This document shows, in pieces, positions 23,301-36,516 of a DNA stretch of 64,000 bases. The stretch is taken from the NCBI GenBank assembly GCA_028671895.1, contig CM053795.1, positions 13,971,501 through 14,035,500 of the forward strand, read 5' to 3'. The stretch is from Oenanthe sinensis. Lineage: Eukaryota > Streptophyta > Magnoliopsida > Apiales > Apiaceae. Numbering within the stretch: the stretch's first letter is position 1; every line of letters begins with the position of its first letter. Made by a program: the position numbers and the translations under genes. Under the pieces are notes generated by a model. The model had not been told where the DNA came from, made no database searches, and saw only the letters and a program-made list of their open reading frames with translations.

Positions 23301-24371
23301 CATGGCAACCTCTGAACAGGTTTCTTACAGTTTCTTTCTAATATGTTTCTATGACCGTCATTTTTTCTTGCTGCTTGCCTTGGATTCATTTTGATCAACT
23401 CCTACAAAATCATATGAGGATATTTATCTTCAGTTTTCATGCTTTTCGTTTTATTCAAGTGAACACATATTCTTGGTGCAATCTTTAAGTAGAGTGGTAT
23501 TATGTCTCTTTTTGGTTGCCATATTGTTTCTTTTGCAGGAGATTGTATTGGTGGGGCTTGCTAAGTGGTAAGAGGTTTACCAACTTTAGTTTGTTGGTGA
23601 ATTTTCTGCTACTTATTAAGGGAAAATAGGACATCAATGATCAGCCACTTCTCAAGATTTCTAATTTTATGCTACCTTAAAGTGTTGTATCAGCTGTATT
23701 AATATAATTAGTTTAAACATCTATTCTTCAAAGTAATCATATTATTATGGAAATAAATTTGTTTTCTATATTGTGTTAGTTAATTAGCTTCCTAGTTTGA
23801 GTACTTCTATTTTACTTCTGTTTCATCCCTCTTCTTTACCTTATCTCGCGTAGTCACGTGTGATAGAATCTTCTTTATCCACGTCTGAGAATTAGCCAAG
23901 TAGTCAAAATGAATGGCAAGCTCTGCCTTGGTGTATTTAGGCATTTAGCTATCTTGCCAACCTGCTTATAAATGATTGTCCTAATCTTTGATCAAGAGTC
24001 ATTACTATATTATGTTCCCCTGTCATCTTTTACTTTACAGTTTACACCGCTTTACAAATTTAGTTTGCATATGAAGTTTATTACTACATTTTTTTTACCA
24101 TTGCGTTTTACACAACTTGCATATTACTCTATTAACTACCTTTATTGATAATGCTTTGCAGAAACTCATATTTGAGAAACCACCTCTAAATGTACGCAAA
24201 ATTGTACTGGCTACAAATATGGCAGAGGCAAGTATTACGATTAATGATGTTGTTTTTGTGGTTGACTGTGGAAAAGCCAAGGAGACTACTTACGATGCCC
24301 TGAATAATACTCCTTGTTTGTTAGCTTCTTGGATATCACAAGCTTCTGCTCGGCAAGTAAGTTGCATTCCC

Positions 24372-24404
<33 letters not shown>

Positions 24405-27400
24405 TCTTATGTCGGTTAAACTCCTACAAATTAAGACACGTCTTCTAGAGAATTTGTGTTTCTTTTAATCTATTGGGCGTGCAAAAAATGTTTTGCAGAC
24501 GGGGAATGTATTCTGGAATAAGATAACCTGTGTTGTTTCGAGGCATGCTTTGAAATATCAGAAATTTATTTTTGTATATGAGATTGTGACACTTCCATTT
24601 GTTGGAAGTTTGCAGTAGATGGTTCTGGTTATAGAGTGTTAATGTTTTACACCATTTATGAATTTACATTGAGTATTAAATACATTTTGTATGATAATGC
24701 TTGTCTATGGCATTTAACATATTCTTTCTACATATGTAACAGAGGAGAGGTAGGGCTGGTCGTGTGCAGCCAGGCGAATGCTACCATCTATATCCTCGAT
24801 GTGTTTATGAAGCCTTTGCTGAGTATCAACTTCCTGAACTTTTGAGAACCCCCTTAAATTCCCTTTGCTTGCAAATTAAAAGTTTGCAGGTTGGTAGTAT
24901 TGGAGATTTTTTGTCAGCTGCTTTGCAGCCACCAGAACCACTAGCTGTAAGTAACATTTCACTGTTAATCATTTTATCTGTTGGAATATGATTATATGAT
25001 AAAATGATTATATGTTAATATATTTTGATAGTGATTGGAGTCGGACCATAGTTTATATTTATCATGGTCTCTTTCTCCGGATCGTGAATACCGTTGTGCA
25101 CTTTATATCACACTTTTTAAGGAGAAGGCCAAGCAGCTGCTTTTTTATTCTAAGGATTACTTACATAATACAGTCTTTGAAAAGTGCACCTTGTGGAGTG
25201 CAGGGTGATTCACCCATCTCATTTTCTGCATACAAGCAGAATGTACTGATTCTAGAACGGATTATATGGAAAGATACAGAAGAACTTGGATTTTAATGTA
25301 GTTTATGTCTTTTTTTTTTAGTATTTACTCGCATGTTCTTGATAGACTTTTCTTGGCTTTGAGACCAAAACCAGTATACAACATTATAGATTCATGATAG
25401 GGAAATAACCTCAATGTTTTTGCTTCAAATTGCTATGATTGTGGTCAAATGGTTATGAAGATAAGAGGTGAAGGGAAGAGAATGAAAGGGACTTGATGTT
25501 GGAAATGTTTTGATGGTCTCCTCAATTGCATACTATATTCCATAAACTACATTACAATTAATGCGCTTTTTCCCTCTACATTGTTACATTCACAGTTCAT
25601 AAACTTGTTTTATTCTTATATTTTAAGATATTAAGTCTAGTTTATCCAACTTATATATCTTGCAAGAGTTTGTTGAAATAACTTTACAATTATCATTTGC
25701 CACCAAAAGGTTTAGTGTGTATCTGTATACTTTCAGGGGTCATAGCTCCAGGTTTTCTTGATACAATGCGATCAATTTTCTCACTTTAGCTTTTGGTTAA
25801 GATTGCTTAGGTTTCTTTTTGTGTTTAAGTGTCAATGTTTTCCCAATTTTCTCTATGATACGTTTTCTTCTATAATCTGTACTTGACAAGGAGTGATTGC
25901 TATAGGTTCAAAATGCTATTGATTTTCTGAAGATGATTGGAGCATTAGATGAGGGCGAAAATCTTACTCATCTTGGTTTGTCTGCTACTTTGGTGACTTA
26001 ATTGTGCTGCCAGTTAACTGTTTTTCTCATATATCCGGATTGTTAATTTCACCAATTACTTTTGTTCTGACTGTCTACCAGGTGAGTTTTTGGCAATGCT
26101 TCCGTTAGATCCGAAGCTTGGGAAAATGTTGATAATGGGGGCTATCTTCCGCTGTTTTGATCCTATTCTGACAATTGTGGCTGGACTTAGCGTCAGGGAC
26201 CCTTTTCTTTTGCCACAAGATAAAAAGGATGTAAGTTTCTAAATTAAAAGTAATACTATTACTTTGTGAAACTGCAACGTTCTCTGGCTTGTTATGCTTC
26301 AGTGATGCTTTTTTTTTTGGTTTTTGTATCCATGAGGAGCACCTTTTCAGTATGCTCATAGTTAAAGTGCTATTAGATAACAGATGTGATCATTGTAAAT
26401 ACTTGGTTCTTGTGGAAAATGCAGAGCTTAGCTTGGGCTTGAATTACATCCAGAAACAGAAATAGTGGGAGATATAGAATTAGATCAAGCATTAAAGAGA
26501 CTGATATGATCCACAATTTAGAGTTTGTATGGAATTTATGAAGAGATTGATAGCAGCCATGTTTGTTGTGCCATAATTCATTTATTTAGTGCTGGGAAGT
26601 TGCAGACTAGGATGTTTATAATCTATTACTTATTAAACCCCCCTGCACCCTTAGTAACTCAAACTAACTACCAGATGTTGGAATTTTTACTTTTACTGCT
26701 TACTGCTGCTACCTACTGCTTTTGTTATATTGAAGGGAGTCTCTACAGAAACAGCCTCAAGAGGTAAGGTCTGCGTACATCCCCTCCCGAGACCCTGCTC
26801 TGCGAGCAGGATGCAACGGGTGTGTCTGGTTTGGTTCATGTTGGAATATATTGAATTATACTAAATGTTTTACCTTGTTTGACAATTTCCCCTCCTTTAA
26901 ACATCCATGTTTTAATACATTATACATTGTGTTTATTATTGGATAGTTGAGTTTCACAAGCTCTTTGTTTTTTTCAAGTGTCACCTTGCTTCCTCGGTAG
27001 AGATTTTCATCTTCTTAAAATAAGTCTGTGATTTATAACTCAATTTTCCTTCACTTTTGGATGATTGATTATTGGATAGTTGAGTTTCACAAGTTCTTTG
27101 TTTTTTCCAAATATCACCTTGCTTCCTTGGTAGAGATTTTCATCTTCCTAAAATAAGTTTGTGATTTATAACCCAATTGTCCTTCACTTTTGGATGATTG
27201 TGAGATGGCTGTGGCTGTATCTTTGAGACACAAACTTTTTTTAATTTAATATGCATTCTGATTCTCAATGGATTTTTAACTAGAAGTATTTTGAGCAAAC
27301 TGTATATTGTTCTTCTCCAGAATTAATAGTACTGTAGCTAGGGTGTAAACAGATATAACCAGATAAGGATGAGTGAATAAGAATAGGGAATTAGGACTTT

Positions 27401-30400
27401 GTTGGACCAAAAGGATTATCCTGATGGTCACGTTTACTTACTGTCCACAAGAGGTCGAGGCTATAATCCTTGGCTGAGGCATCAAGGGAATAAGTTTGTG
27501 GTCTGTAATTCAATCAAATAGCCAAAACAAAATAAAATTAATGCACAATGTTAACTTACACGCATCATTTTAACTTGGTTCAACTAAAAACAAGCATCAT
27601 AGTTCGAAAATAATATTTAAAAAGATTAATTATCAACGAGGAACATATAGAAGCAGTGTTAAGCCATAAGCTGCTTCTACCTACTTGGCCCATCCGATAT
27701 CAAAGTGGTCGTAGCTGCATGAGGTCCTCATTATGTTTGGGAGGTTGAGTATTCAGTATTGTAATCACCAACTATCACAAAATTGTAGCATTCTTGTACT
27801 TGTGTCCTACTGTCGTCTCATCCTTGGTAGAAAGTCACCCAAGTTTTCTGTCATCTTTACGCACTAATGTGATGGAGTTAATTTTGAAAGTGGTTAATCT
27901 TGATGTTGTATGACACTATGACATATTCGGAGTTGTTTTCTGGTAATCGGCAAAGTTGACCTGGGATAGAAGTGTAACCTGCTTATTAGTATGCACTTCT
28001 CTGTCTTTAGTTATCATGTTTGAATATTAGATATCTTTCTAAATGGATTGGATTTGAACCATCAAAAAGAGATTCTTATATTTTATAGTATTTTCGAAAG
28101 GACAGTGCTAAAACCCAGCTGTGGCCACAGATTTACTCTGTTGCTTCAATGGTGCAATTGTGCAATTCAAACAGATGGATGTATCCTGGTTTACAGTTTC
28201 AGTTATCATTCTTCCCTTCATCTTCCACTTCTAAAATAGAAATAGTATTACTAGGTTGCTCGACTACTTGTAAAGATCAGTTAAAACAATTTTCCTGTGC
28301 CATGCACTATTGAGTTTTGGCTTTTTTTTCTCTGTTTAGTTTGAAACTGTTGTTGGACAATAATTTTGTTCTGAGCAAGAATGTGAATATGCAAGAATAA
28401 CTTTGTATAAAATATTAAATGCAGATGTACCTTCAAAATAAATCCTTGGTTTTTAGTATCTTATCAATGTTCCTCACATTATTAGTCTTCAACATGGTTC
28501 TTTCCATATTATAATTCCACTTTGAATCATTAAATTTTTTTGTGACTTTTTTTATGTCTCTCTCATGCCATTTAGTCTTCCAGTTCTAGACCTGGCAAGA
28601 TGTACACTTGGTGATTCTTGCCAGTGCTGTGCATTAAGAACAAAATTATTTTTTGATTTTATTATCTTCTCACTCCAGTTAGCAGGGACTGCAAAAGCTA
28701 GATACTCTGCAAAGGACTACAGTGATCACATGGCTCTTGTGCGTGCATTTGAAGGATGGAAAGATGCTGAAAGAGAAGGATCAGCATATGAGTATTGCTG
28801 GAGGAATTTCCTTTCTGCCCAGACGCTTCAAGCTATCCATTCTCTTAGGAAGCAGTTCAACTTCATCCTACGAGATGCTGGACTGCTTGATACGGATGCA
28901 GGCACTAACAACCGGTTAAGTCACAACCAATCACTGGTTCGTGCAGTTATATGTTCTGGCCTTTTTCCTGGAATAGCGTCAGTGGTGGTAAGAAATATAA
29001 AGTTGTAATAGAATTTGGTATATATCATCTAGTTATTTGTGATGTCAGATAATATGCTATATTACTCTCTACTTGCAGCACAGAGAGACATCAATGTCAT
29101 TCAAAACAATGGATGATGGTCAGGTCTTGCTTTATGCGGTAAGTGTCACAAATAATCTGGTTACCCCTTCATAATTGACCAGTGATTGGCTACACATCTT
29201 TACTAAAGTCAAATATTTTGTCAAGTATAGTAACAGCTCTTATGCTAGAGTCCTAGACGCTGGGAGAGTTATCATTATATACTCCATTTCCTGCATAGCA
29301 TAAAATATATCTGAGTTAATTGCACTTTACACTCTAAAACTATGTTTCAAAAACAGTTTGAGTATATACCTATATTAACTCAATACTATTATATCTATAT
29401 TAATATTTCTTCTAGGCACTTGTGGAATCATCTTAGAAATAGGTTTCTTTTGATAATTGTTTTTTCAAATTATAGCATTTGAATGTAATGTACTAATGTA
29501 GGCTTATTCAGGTAGCTTGATAATTTGTTTGTGCTGTGTGGGTTGAATTATACCATTAGCATACTGCATGTACTTCCCTGTACAGGCTAAAAATCAGAGA
29601 ATAATTTATGATATGTTAGGTTTGTCCACCAGACGTCAAGCACTGATTTAATGGAAGTGATGGATTGTTATTTGATTTCAGGAAAGTGTAGTAATTCTAG
29701 TTAATACACCAGGTCAACAGAATGTAATATGCAGAATTGATCAAAAATGGACCCTGTGATCAGAGTATAATAACATCTAATGATACTAGAAACTGACAAC
29801 TATTTTTTGATATCATATTATATCGATTAATGTTAACTACTTAACCTGTACCTTCTTTCCACATTTTATTACGCTTTGTCTCTTTGCTAATCTAGTTCTA
29901 TTAGTCAATGGGTACTAGATCACTAATCAAACAGTAGATGGTAGTTAATGAGACATTTACAAATGCAGCTGCTGCGCCCGCCCTCCTCTATATTAATCTG
30001 AAACCTAACTTTATAAAGGTCATTGCTAAAATAATGGTTTTCTTTCCCTTGTTTGAAAACCATTAAAATAAGTTTCTTTAAATCCTTGGTATCTATCTTG
30101 GGCAATTTTGACTGAAGTAAATTAACGAAAGTATGAATCAGAAGCTCTGCATCAAATATTTTGCTTCTCCATTATTTTGAATGTGGAGATGGATTTGTGT
30201 TTTACTTGCTAGCCTTTACCATTACTTTCTGTTTCTGAATACGAACCACAGAGCTAAAATGCTTGCCAAATTATGTCACTTCTGGTTATAAATTCTTTAA
30301 TTCAGCAAGTGAAACCTCTTAACTAAACGGTTCTGACAATAAAATACAGATATTAAGTATAATTAATGCATGAATTATGTCTTTTTTTATTTTGAACTTC

Positions 30401-31954
30401 TCTTGACTGTGAAAAGTTAAGAGCATTTTTAGCTCTCGTGAGTAATGATATTGTTTCAGAATTCGGTGAATGCACGTTACCAGACAATTCCATATCCGTG
30501 GTTGGTCTTTGCTGAGAAGGTGAAGGTTAATACTGTGCTCTTACGTGATTCGACCGGTGTTTCTGATTCTATTCTGATCCTTTTTGGAGGTAATCTAAGC
30601 CATGGAGTCCAGGTAAAAATCCTGATGATGTTGGCTCTCCTCCCGTGTCAACTTAGCCCATTAAGCAGAGGAGCATCGAATTCTAAAACTTATTTCTTTT
30701 TCCTTTTTTCTTCTCCTTTTCTTTTGGTAGGCCGGACATTTGAAAATGTTGGAAGGATATATTGATTTCTTCATGGATCCCAGTATGGCAGAATGCTACG
30801 TGAAGCTGAAGCAGGAACTTAATAATCTACTTCAGAAGAAGGTATGTTAAAAAAGTGATTGTCATATCCAAAAACAGTTAGAATTGAATGTACAATGTTT
30901 CGTGTGGCATAATTACTTGCTGGGTAGTTAGGGATCCAGGCCTAAAAAAATGTCACTTAGTCAGTCCTATAGGTTTTATTTGCCAAAGAATAGATGCTAT
31001 ACTTGCATATAGGGCTCGGGAGATGATAAGCAGAATCATTTTTTAGCGTCCTTGCTTTTATATGAGCCTTGATTATATGGAAGTTGGAAAATATGCTTTA
31101 ATCACATATTTGGGGATTTTGGAGAAAGTAAGACACACATATACAAAACTACAGTTCTTTTTCCATTTAAAGTAAGAAGTGGAGGGTTAGTTTGTTTAGC
31201 AGTACTTCCTTTTTAATCAAGTTAGAAATATTGCTTTCTTTTGAGCTTCTGCTTTGGAGGATTATAGGCACATCACTTGACAGTTTCTATGTAGTGATTG
31301 AGGCTACACTTTCTTCCAAGTGCGTCATGTTTTTTTCGCAAGTGTAGATTACAGACGTCTGGTTTTTCCCCCTATTGTTGATACTTCTTCCATCTCAAAA
31401 TTTGTCTTGGGCCCACTTGATAAATTGTTTGCTTCCAGCACTAGTATCAATTTGACTGTTATGATTGAGCACTAATGTGATTGCAGCTTAAGGATCCTGG
31501 TTTTGACATCCATAAGGAAGGCAAGTACCTTATGCTTGCTGTTCAGGAGCTGGTGTCTGGAGATCAATGTGAAGGGAGATTTGTATTCGGCCGTGATTGC
31601 AAGAAGCCTAAGGAGTGTAGTGACAGTGATAGATTTACAAAAGATGGGGCAAATCCAAAGAGCTTGCTTCAGACTCTTTTGATGAGGGCTGGGCACTCTC
31701 CTCCAAAGTACAAAACAAAACATCTAAAAACTAATGAATTTAGGGCACTGGTAGAGTTTAAGGGTATGCAGTTTGTTGGGAAGCCGAAGAAAAACAAACA
31801 GCTTGCAGAGAGAGATGCGGCTATAGAAGCACTTGCCTGGTTGACACACACTTCGGACAAGCCCAATGAAGATGATAATTCTCCACTTGATGTCACTGAC
31901 AACATGCTGAAGCTTCTTGGTAAGCGTAGAAGATCAAAGGGGCGACCTGGTTGA
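16676..31954 (+). CDS. DExH-box ATP-dependent RNA helicase, DExH3-like (DHX36/MLE-type) with dsRNA-binding domain
   Basis: Nineteen exons: 16676-16936, 17627-17781, 17857-17944, 18042-18275, 19829-19924, 20246-20434, 20545-20704, 20813-20943, 21160-21330, 23047-23319, 24162-24356, 24743-24946, 25906-25975, 26082-26230, 28679-28987, 29079-29138, 30460-30612, 30731-30841 and 31487-31954. All phases close, giving 1158 residues. Motifs in order are Walker A GETGCGKT (284-291), DEIH (385-388), SAT (417-419), QRRGRAGR (651-658), then the helicase-associated and OB-fold regions, and a C-terminal double-stranded RNA-binding domain (about 1059-1125). It strongly resembles Arabidopsis At1g48650 (DExH3). 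Such enzymes unwind RNA or G-quadruplexes using ATP. The first 71 residues contain Arg, Ser and Thr but no Asp or Glu, resembling an organelle-targeting presequence; this is inference. The start ATG is the first in frame after a TAG at 16670. All motifs are intact. Confidence 0.93.
18620..18870 (+). other. Possible LTR or TRIM remnant in helicase intron 4
   Basis: Part of the 1.55-kb intron (18276-19828) reads like the transcribed end of a plant copia LTR: a GTATAAACC stretch, then AATTTCAATTAATAC and TCATGATTTCATTATG. No internal domain, primer site or second LTR is present. The remaining introns of the gene hold no other structure I can name apart from a microsatellite in intron 11 and a tandem duplication in intron 14. 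Confidence 0.25.
24370..24404. repeat. (CT)n(CA)n microsatellite in helicase intron 11
   Basis: A run of CT dinucleotides followed by CA dinucleotides begins just downstream of the donor at 24357. It forms a pyrimidine-rich tract close to the splice site but lies outside the donor consensus. Confidence 0.85.
26935..27200. repeat. 133-base tandem duplication in helicase intron 14
   Basis: GGATAGTTGAGTTTCACAAG occurs at 26941 and 27074. The following roughly 120 bases are nearly identical, with scattered substitutions. The duplication lies in the 2.45-kb intron 26231-28678, the longest of the gene. Confidence 0.85.
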
Positions 31955-34245
31955 TGTATCTGAGAAGTTAGTCTCAACACAATGAAGGCTAAAGTCAATT
32001 TCCTGCCAAATACTTCCTTCAAACACGCAGAATCCCTTCATTTGGAGATAATTACGATGAAGAAAGTTGATATCTATTGAATCTATTGTGAGAAATATGA
32101 TGCTGGTGCTTGTTTCAACAGTTTTACACGCGCTCTCTCTATGGAGGATGCCCCTTTGTTTAAAAGTCATGTACAGTCAAAATTTTAAGCACGCCTTGGC
32201 AGGATATTCATTTGTGGGCTGCCCAAGTTCTCCTCCAGCAGCTCTGAGAAGCTGGTAGCTTAATTTGCTAGATAATTAGTCAAGGACTCGAGGCAAACGA
32301 ATAGAGTGGCTGATAAAGAAAAACGGATGGGATGCAACAAGATCTTCCTGTTTGATGGGCTGGAGGCTTGTAATCTAACGTAGAAAGTTGGGTTCAGTTA
32401 GGTGCAAAAGGGATGTTATTAAATAGGTTATTGATGAACTATTTTACATAATTTTGTAAATGTAAGAGGGGTTAGACCTTGTGCCCACGGGGAAGGGTGA
32501 TAAGAGTTTGCACTGAATCCTCAGTAGTTATATGTCTGTATAGCAACATCTTTATATAACATAATCATATAGGAGAGCTTGTGTATGGTTCTCATTGCTA
32601 CAGTGGAAGCATACAGTACAATTTGCATTAAGGAAGCCGAAGAAATGGATGTTGAAGATATTCTTGATTGTCATGTTTACAACAAATACCTTGGAATAAA
32701 TTCATGAATTTGAGTAACAAATATTTCATTCGACTGTGTGCATCTGAATCGAAATTATTTGGAGTCGCCGAGGCATATGTTGGTTTTGTATAATCAAAAA
32801 CCCCATAACAAAGTCGAACCAAATTTTAATTTTTTTCCTAGAAAAACATAATGTTGCTTGAGAATAATAATGACTCCTTTATTGATGACTCTACTCGAAG
32901 TCTACTCATAACCTGTGCTAACCAATTAATATATTGATATTTCATTTTCAAGAAATTTAAAGTCTACATCATCAAGTCGTCAACTGCAGCAACCTGTACC
33001 ATTTGTACAAATGAGAATCCCCTTCGTTACATGATTTCTTCTTAATATAGATAGATATAGGATCTATGGGGCAATTACTTAGAAGTGTATTTTGTGTTAC
33101 AGCCCTTCCTATCTGATAGAAAAGGATCCCATGATCCTGAACCGATCTTACCTGGGATCGCAAATCCCAAGTTTGTCTATGAAAAACGGATTTAATTGTA
33201 TTAGTGTCTATAATTGATTTCTTCTGTGTAATACTGATCGATGTGTAATACTGATCGACAGGGCCTCATTGGTAAGTGCTACAAGATCTCGTGCATTGGA
33301 ACCCATGGTTATGGTAACTCCCTTTTTTTAAGACTTCATCCGTGTCATTTACAATATTTACGGATAATATTCCACACATTGAATAAATAAATCACCGCTA
33401 TAAAGACGGAGGAAGTTTTTAAGAATAAATGCGAATTCGTCTATATTATAAAATATAAGGCGGAAAAACACTTCTATAACAATTTCAAATTTTGCTTATT
33501 TTTACATATACTCCACTCTCCACTCAAATAACAAATTAGATTAAATACAACTCCTGTCTACACAGAATGATATTGGTGCTTCTACATTTATAAAGATAAA
33601 CTTTCACTAAAGGATTCATGTAAACCAAATCACGACAAGAAAGTAACCCAGTGATTAAACATAAAAAATCTTACAAATTTGAACCAGCCATATAAGAGCA
33701 CTTGCCAAAACAGATATTTTATAACCCCTAACAGGAATCCTTATAAATGCACTAGCTGAAAACAAACAAGACATATTTAACTTTGAATGTGTGTTTTGGT
33801 CAAAAGATACGATCAAACAGATCAATAACAAATTAGCTTAATCTAACATTATATATCGCAAGTTAAAGACTTATAATAGACAAAAGAAAAATGTAGCATT
33901 GGTTGCTTGAAAAGATTAAGAGACATAGAGAGGGGGGGGGGGGGGGGCGAGGGGGAGAGAGAGAGAGAGAGGAGAGGAGATGTGGGGTGTTACTGCAGAC
34001 CCCATATATACTCACAAACCATTAACATCACTAAACATGCCGCTTTTAATTTCAGTTGAGGAGTTTCTGCCAAAAGATACATCCATGTCATATTGTGCTA
34101 AAAGGAAACTTCACATAAAGGATACCTACTCAATTATAAAAATTCACTAATACAAACCATCAAAATATTCAGTTCAAGATGTTGAAGCAGCCAAACAAAC
34201 TACAGAACACCAATCGAATTACTCCATAACCACGCCTGGTGCAAG
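31955..34245. other. Helicase 3' region and intergenic spacer
   Basis: Bases just after the helicase stop are probably its 3' untranslated region; I see no certain poly(A) signal. The rest shows no gene. A short pair of inverted motifs near 33330 (CATCCGTGTCATTTAC) and 33410 (TAAAGACGGAGGAAG) may be a Stowaway-like scrap. A G16 run with GA repeats occupies 33932-33979. Confidence 0.4.
33932..33979. repeat. G16 run with adjoining GA microsatellite
   Basis: Sixteen consecutive G residues (33932-33947) are followed by CGAGGGGGAGAGAGA-type sequence. It lies near the possible 3' untranslated exon of the SmB gene. Such G runs are length-unstable and could fold as a G-quadruplex. Confidence 0.85.
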
Positions 34246-35282
34246 CCTGTCATAAAATCCAAGTTAACATTATAGCATAGATTTTCGCAATAGACCCACA
34301 AAAAAAGTTCTGCAATCAATAATCTGAAGAATTCTCAAGAAAACTGAAGATCTTTGATCAATTAATATATAAAGAATTTCATTATGGAAATAACACATTA
34401 ATTTTAACTGACTGGTCTTTAAACAGTCATCCATGAAGTTCTATCATTTTTCATTCATTTTAATGTTATCTCATATTCAGATGTTGCTAGGAAACTATTT
34501 GGAGATACAAACAGTCTATCATGGGAATAAAGTCTAAACGAGTTCTCTAGACATAAGAGTCTATCTGAATATGTAACAATAGCTGCTCTGTCCTACTTTA
34601 TACAATCTTCAACAGCACCCGTAACTCAAGTTAATTTAAATAAGCAAACTCGTAACTTCTTTCTTAAACTCAACAAAATTAACAAAAAATCCGTCTGTTG
34701 AGTACACTTTTTCTTAACATTAGTCGAACTCACATCTAGAACCATCTTCCTAAAATGTAAGCCTCATACAAATAATGTGCTCTCTATGCAAGTCTGATAA
34801 CAGTCTTGTATCAAAATCATTACATGAGCTTATGATACCCTACCTAATGTGTTTTCAGCATACAAATTATGATAGCGTGCACAAAGAATAGGACGTCATT
34901 AAATGGCGGGTGTGTGTGTCTGTTTGTTTATTACTTATTCCTTTATACTTAAATAGTTAGACAGGTAACATGAACGACCGACATCTATCTAAACATCAAT
35001 AGAATGTATGAACAAACTCTTTTTTTCCAATTGTTGCTAGAAAAAATCTATTCACTGGGATTCTAACATTTCAAGTACAGTCATTCTCAAAGGTTACTGG
35101 CAGAGAAATACATTCCTATGCTTGAATCGGAAATTGAACAGGCAATACCAAAATATCCCAGTTATTGCTGAAAACAGCAAATTTCAAAGTTCATTATATT
35201 AAATCCATTACATACTGAAATAGAGATAACTCAAAAGTGCTAGCAAATTGAAAAAAGAGTAATTCGATGTAAAATTACCAAA

Positions 35283-36068
35283 TCATTGTTGTTGCTGATT
35301 CTGCTGTTGAGGATTGGGCGGTGGAGGCATTCCCGGTCTCGGCGGCCCAAAAACACCTCCAGGTGGAGGGGGCACCATTCCAGGCCTAGGAGGTGGTCCT
35401 CTCATCATCTGCAGAGGCGGTCCCATCGGTCTCTGTCCATACTGAGGCGGTGGCGGCATCGGATAGGGTCCAGGCGGTCCACCAGGTCTCTGAGCAAACT
35501 GCGGCGGCATCCCAGGCGGCGGTCCACGCATTCCAGGCTGAAACATCTGTCCAGGCGGCCTAATCACCGGCGGCGGCGCCTGTTGCGAATACTGCATCGG
35601 CGGATTCAAAATCGCCGGCCTCTGAATCTGCGGTTGCATCATCCCCGGCGCCGGTCCACCAATTCCTCTCACCGGTCCAGCCAATCCAGGTTGCGCCTGC
35701 ACAAGCGGCGCCGTCGGTACACCTCTCCCAGCCGCTCTCCCTGTTCCAGGGCCCGCCAAATTGGCAGCCGCCGCAGCACGCGCGCGTGACTCATCAGGAG
35801 GCGGCGGGCCTTCGACAGTCATCGAAATCACCTCCTCGCCGCGGAGGAGAACGAGACCGAGAGTGCGACGATCCTCGCGAGGCTCGTCGGTCTTTTTAGA
35901 ACCTTTCAAAGGTGGAAGCTTGCGAAACTCTTCGCAATCGCCAATAACGAGATTCATGTGACGATCGAAAGCCATGAATTTGCCGACGAGTTGACGACCG
36001 TCTTGAATGGTGACTCGCATACGGTAGTTGATGTACTGGAGCATCTTCGAACTCTTCGACATCGACAT
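35283..36068 (-). CDS. Small nuclear ribonucleoprotein-associated protein B (SmB/B')
   Basis: A continuous 261-residue frame encodes a core Sm protein of the U1, U2, U4 and U5 spliceosomal snRNPs. Residues 7-90 form the Sm fold: Sm1 contains VTIQDGRQLVGKFMAFDRH and MNLVIGD, and Sm2 contains LGLVLLRGEEVISMTVEG. The C-terminal two thirds is rich in Pro, Gly, Met and Gln with many PPG, RPG and PGM blocks and ends in a Gln-rich tail, as in plant SmB. The start is the first of two near ATGs (MSMSKSSKML). The coding region has no intron. Ten bases after the stop a donor-like GTAATT, with an acceptor-like ACAG at 34247-34250, suggests a 3'UTR intron of about 1 kb; that is inference. The GC content of the coding region is much higher than the surroundings. 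Confidence 0.95.
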   Translation of the reverse strand: MSMSKSSKMLQYINYRMRVTIQDGRQLVGKFMAFDRHMNLVIGDCEEFRKLPPLKGSKKTDEPREDRRTLGLVLLRGEEVISMTVEGPPPPDESRARAAAAANLAGPGTGRAAGRGVPTAPLVQAQPGLAGPVRGIGGPAPGMMQPQIQRPAILNPPMQYSQQAPPPVIRPPGQMFQPGMRGPPPGMPPQFAQRPGGPPGPYPMPPPPQYGQRPMGPPLQMMRGPPPRPGMVPPPPGGVFGPPRPGMPPPPNPQQQNQQQQ

Positions 36069-36160
36069 TGTTGCTGTACACCTGGTTTTCTCAGATCTAG
36101 GGTTTTCAACCAGCGCTAGGTTTTAAGTGGGGGATTGGGTTATATATTATATCATTTCAT
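36069..36160 (-). promoter_or_regulatory. SmB promoter-proximal region with telo-box and TATA-like element
   Basis: On the minus strand, upstream of the SmB start, AAACCCTA (a telo-box, near 36097-36104) is common in promoters of plant ribosomal and RNA-processing genes. A TATAATATATA stretch about 75-90 bases upstream of the ATG could serve as a TATA box. Confidence 0.5.
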
Positions 36161-36507
36161 TTTTTAATTTACTCACAAAAAATTACATAGAATAATAAAT
36201 ATAGAACAGATAAAGTATTGTTTTTGATAATATTTTATTTTAAAACGACCATGTTATGAATTTTAAAAAATAAGCTCACATGTGAATTTTGAGAAAAACT
36301 AACGATGATTAATAGATAAAAGCATTTAAGATAATTAAGTATATTTTTATTTTGTATTTGAATGCACAGTCAAGTTAAAAACGACTATAAAATACATCTT
36401 TAAGTTATGTTATAAATGATATTGAAGAATTATGTTACAAATGATGTTATTTATTTTATCGCAGTGATAATAGAAGAATATTTAATTTATGTCTCATTTT
36501 ACCTCGA
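36161..36507. other. AT-rich spacer, one arm of a dispersed repeat
   Basis: Not coding. The part from about 36230 to 36507 is recognisably related to 51150-51380 (shared AGATAATTAAGT, AAAAACGAC and TTATTTATTTTATCG blocks) and resumes after the Mutator-like insertion at about 37687-37895, which matches 51380-51592. It looks like one degenerate copy of a repeat family, later split. Confidence 0.55.
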
Positions 36508-36516
36508 TAATATTAA

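Noticed and set aside
28048..28239. 63-codon frame in the long helicase intron
   Set aside because: Intron sequence lying between well-supported exons; no homology seen.
35286..35789. 167-codon Arg/Ser-rich frame antisense to SmB
   Set aside because: It is a shadow of the GC-rich Pro/Gly codons of SmB on the other strand.
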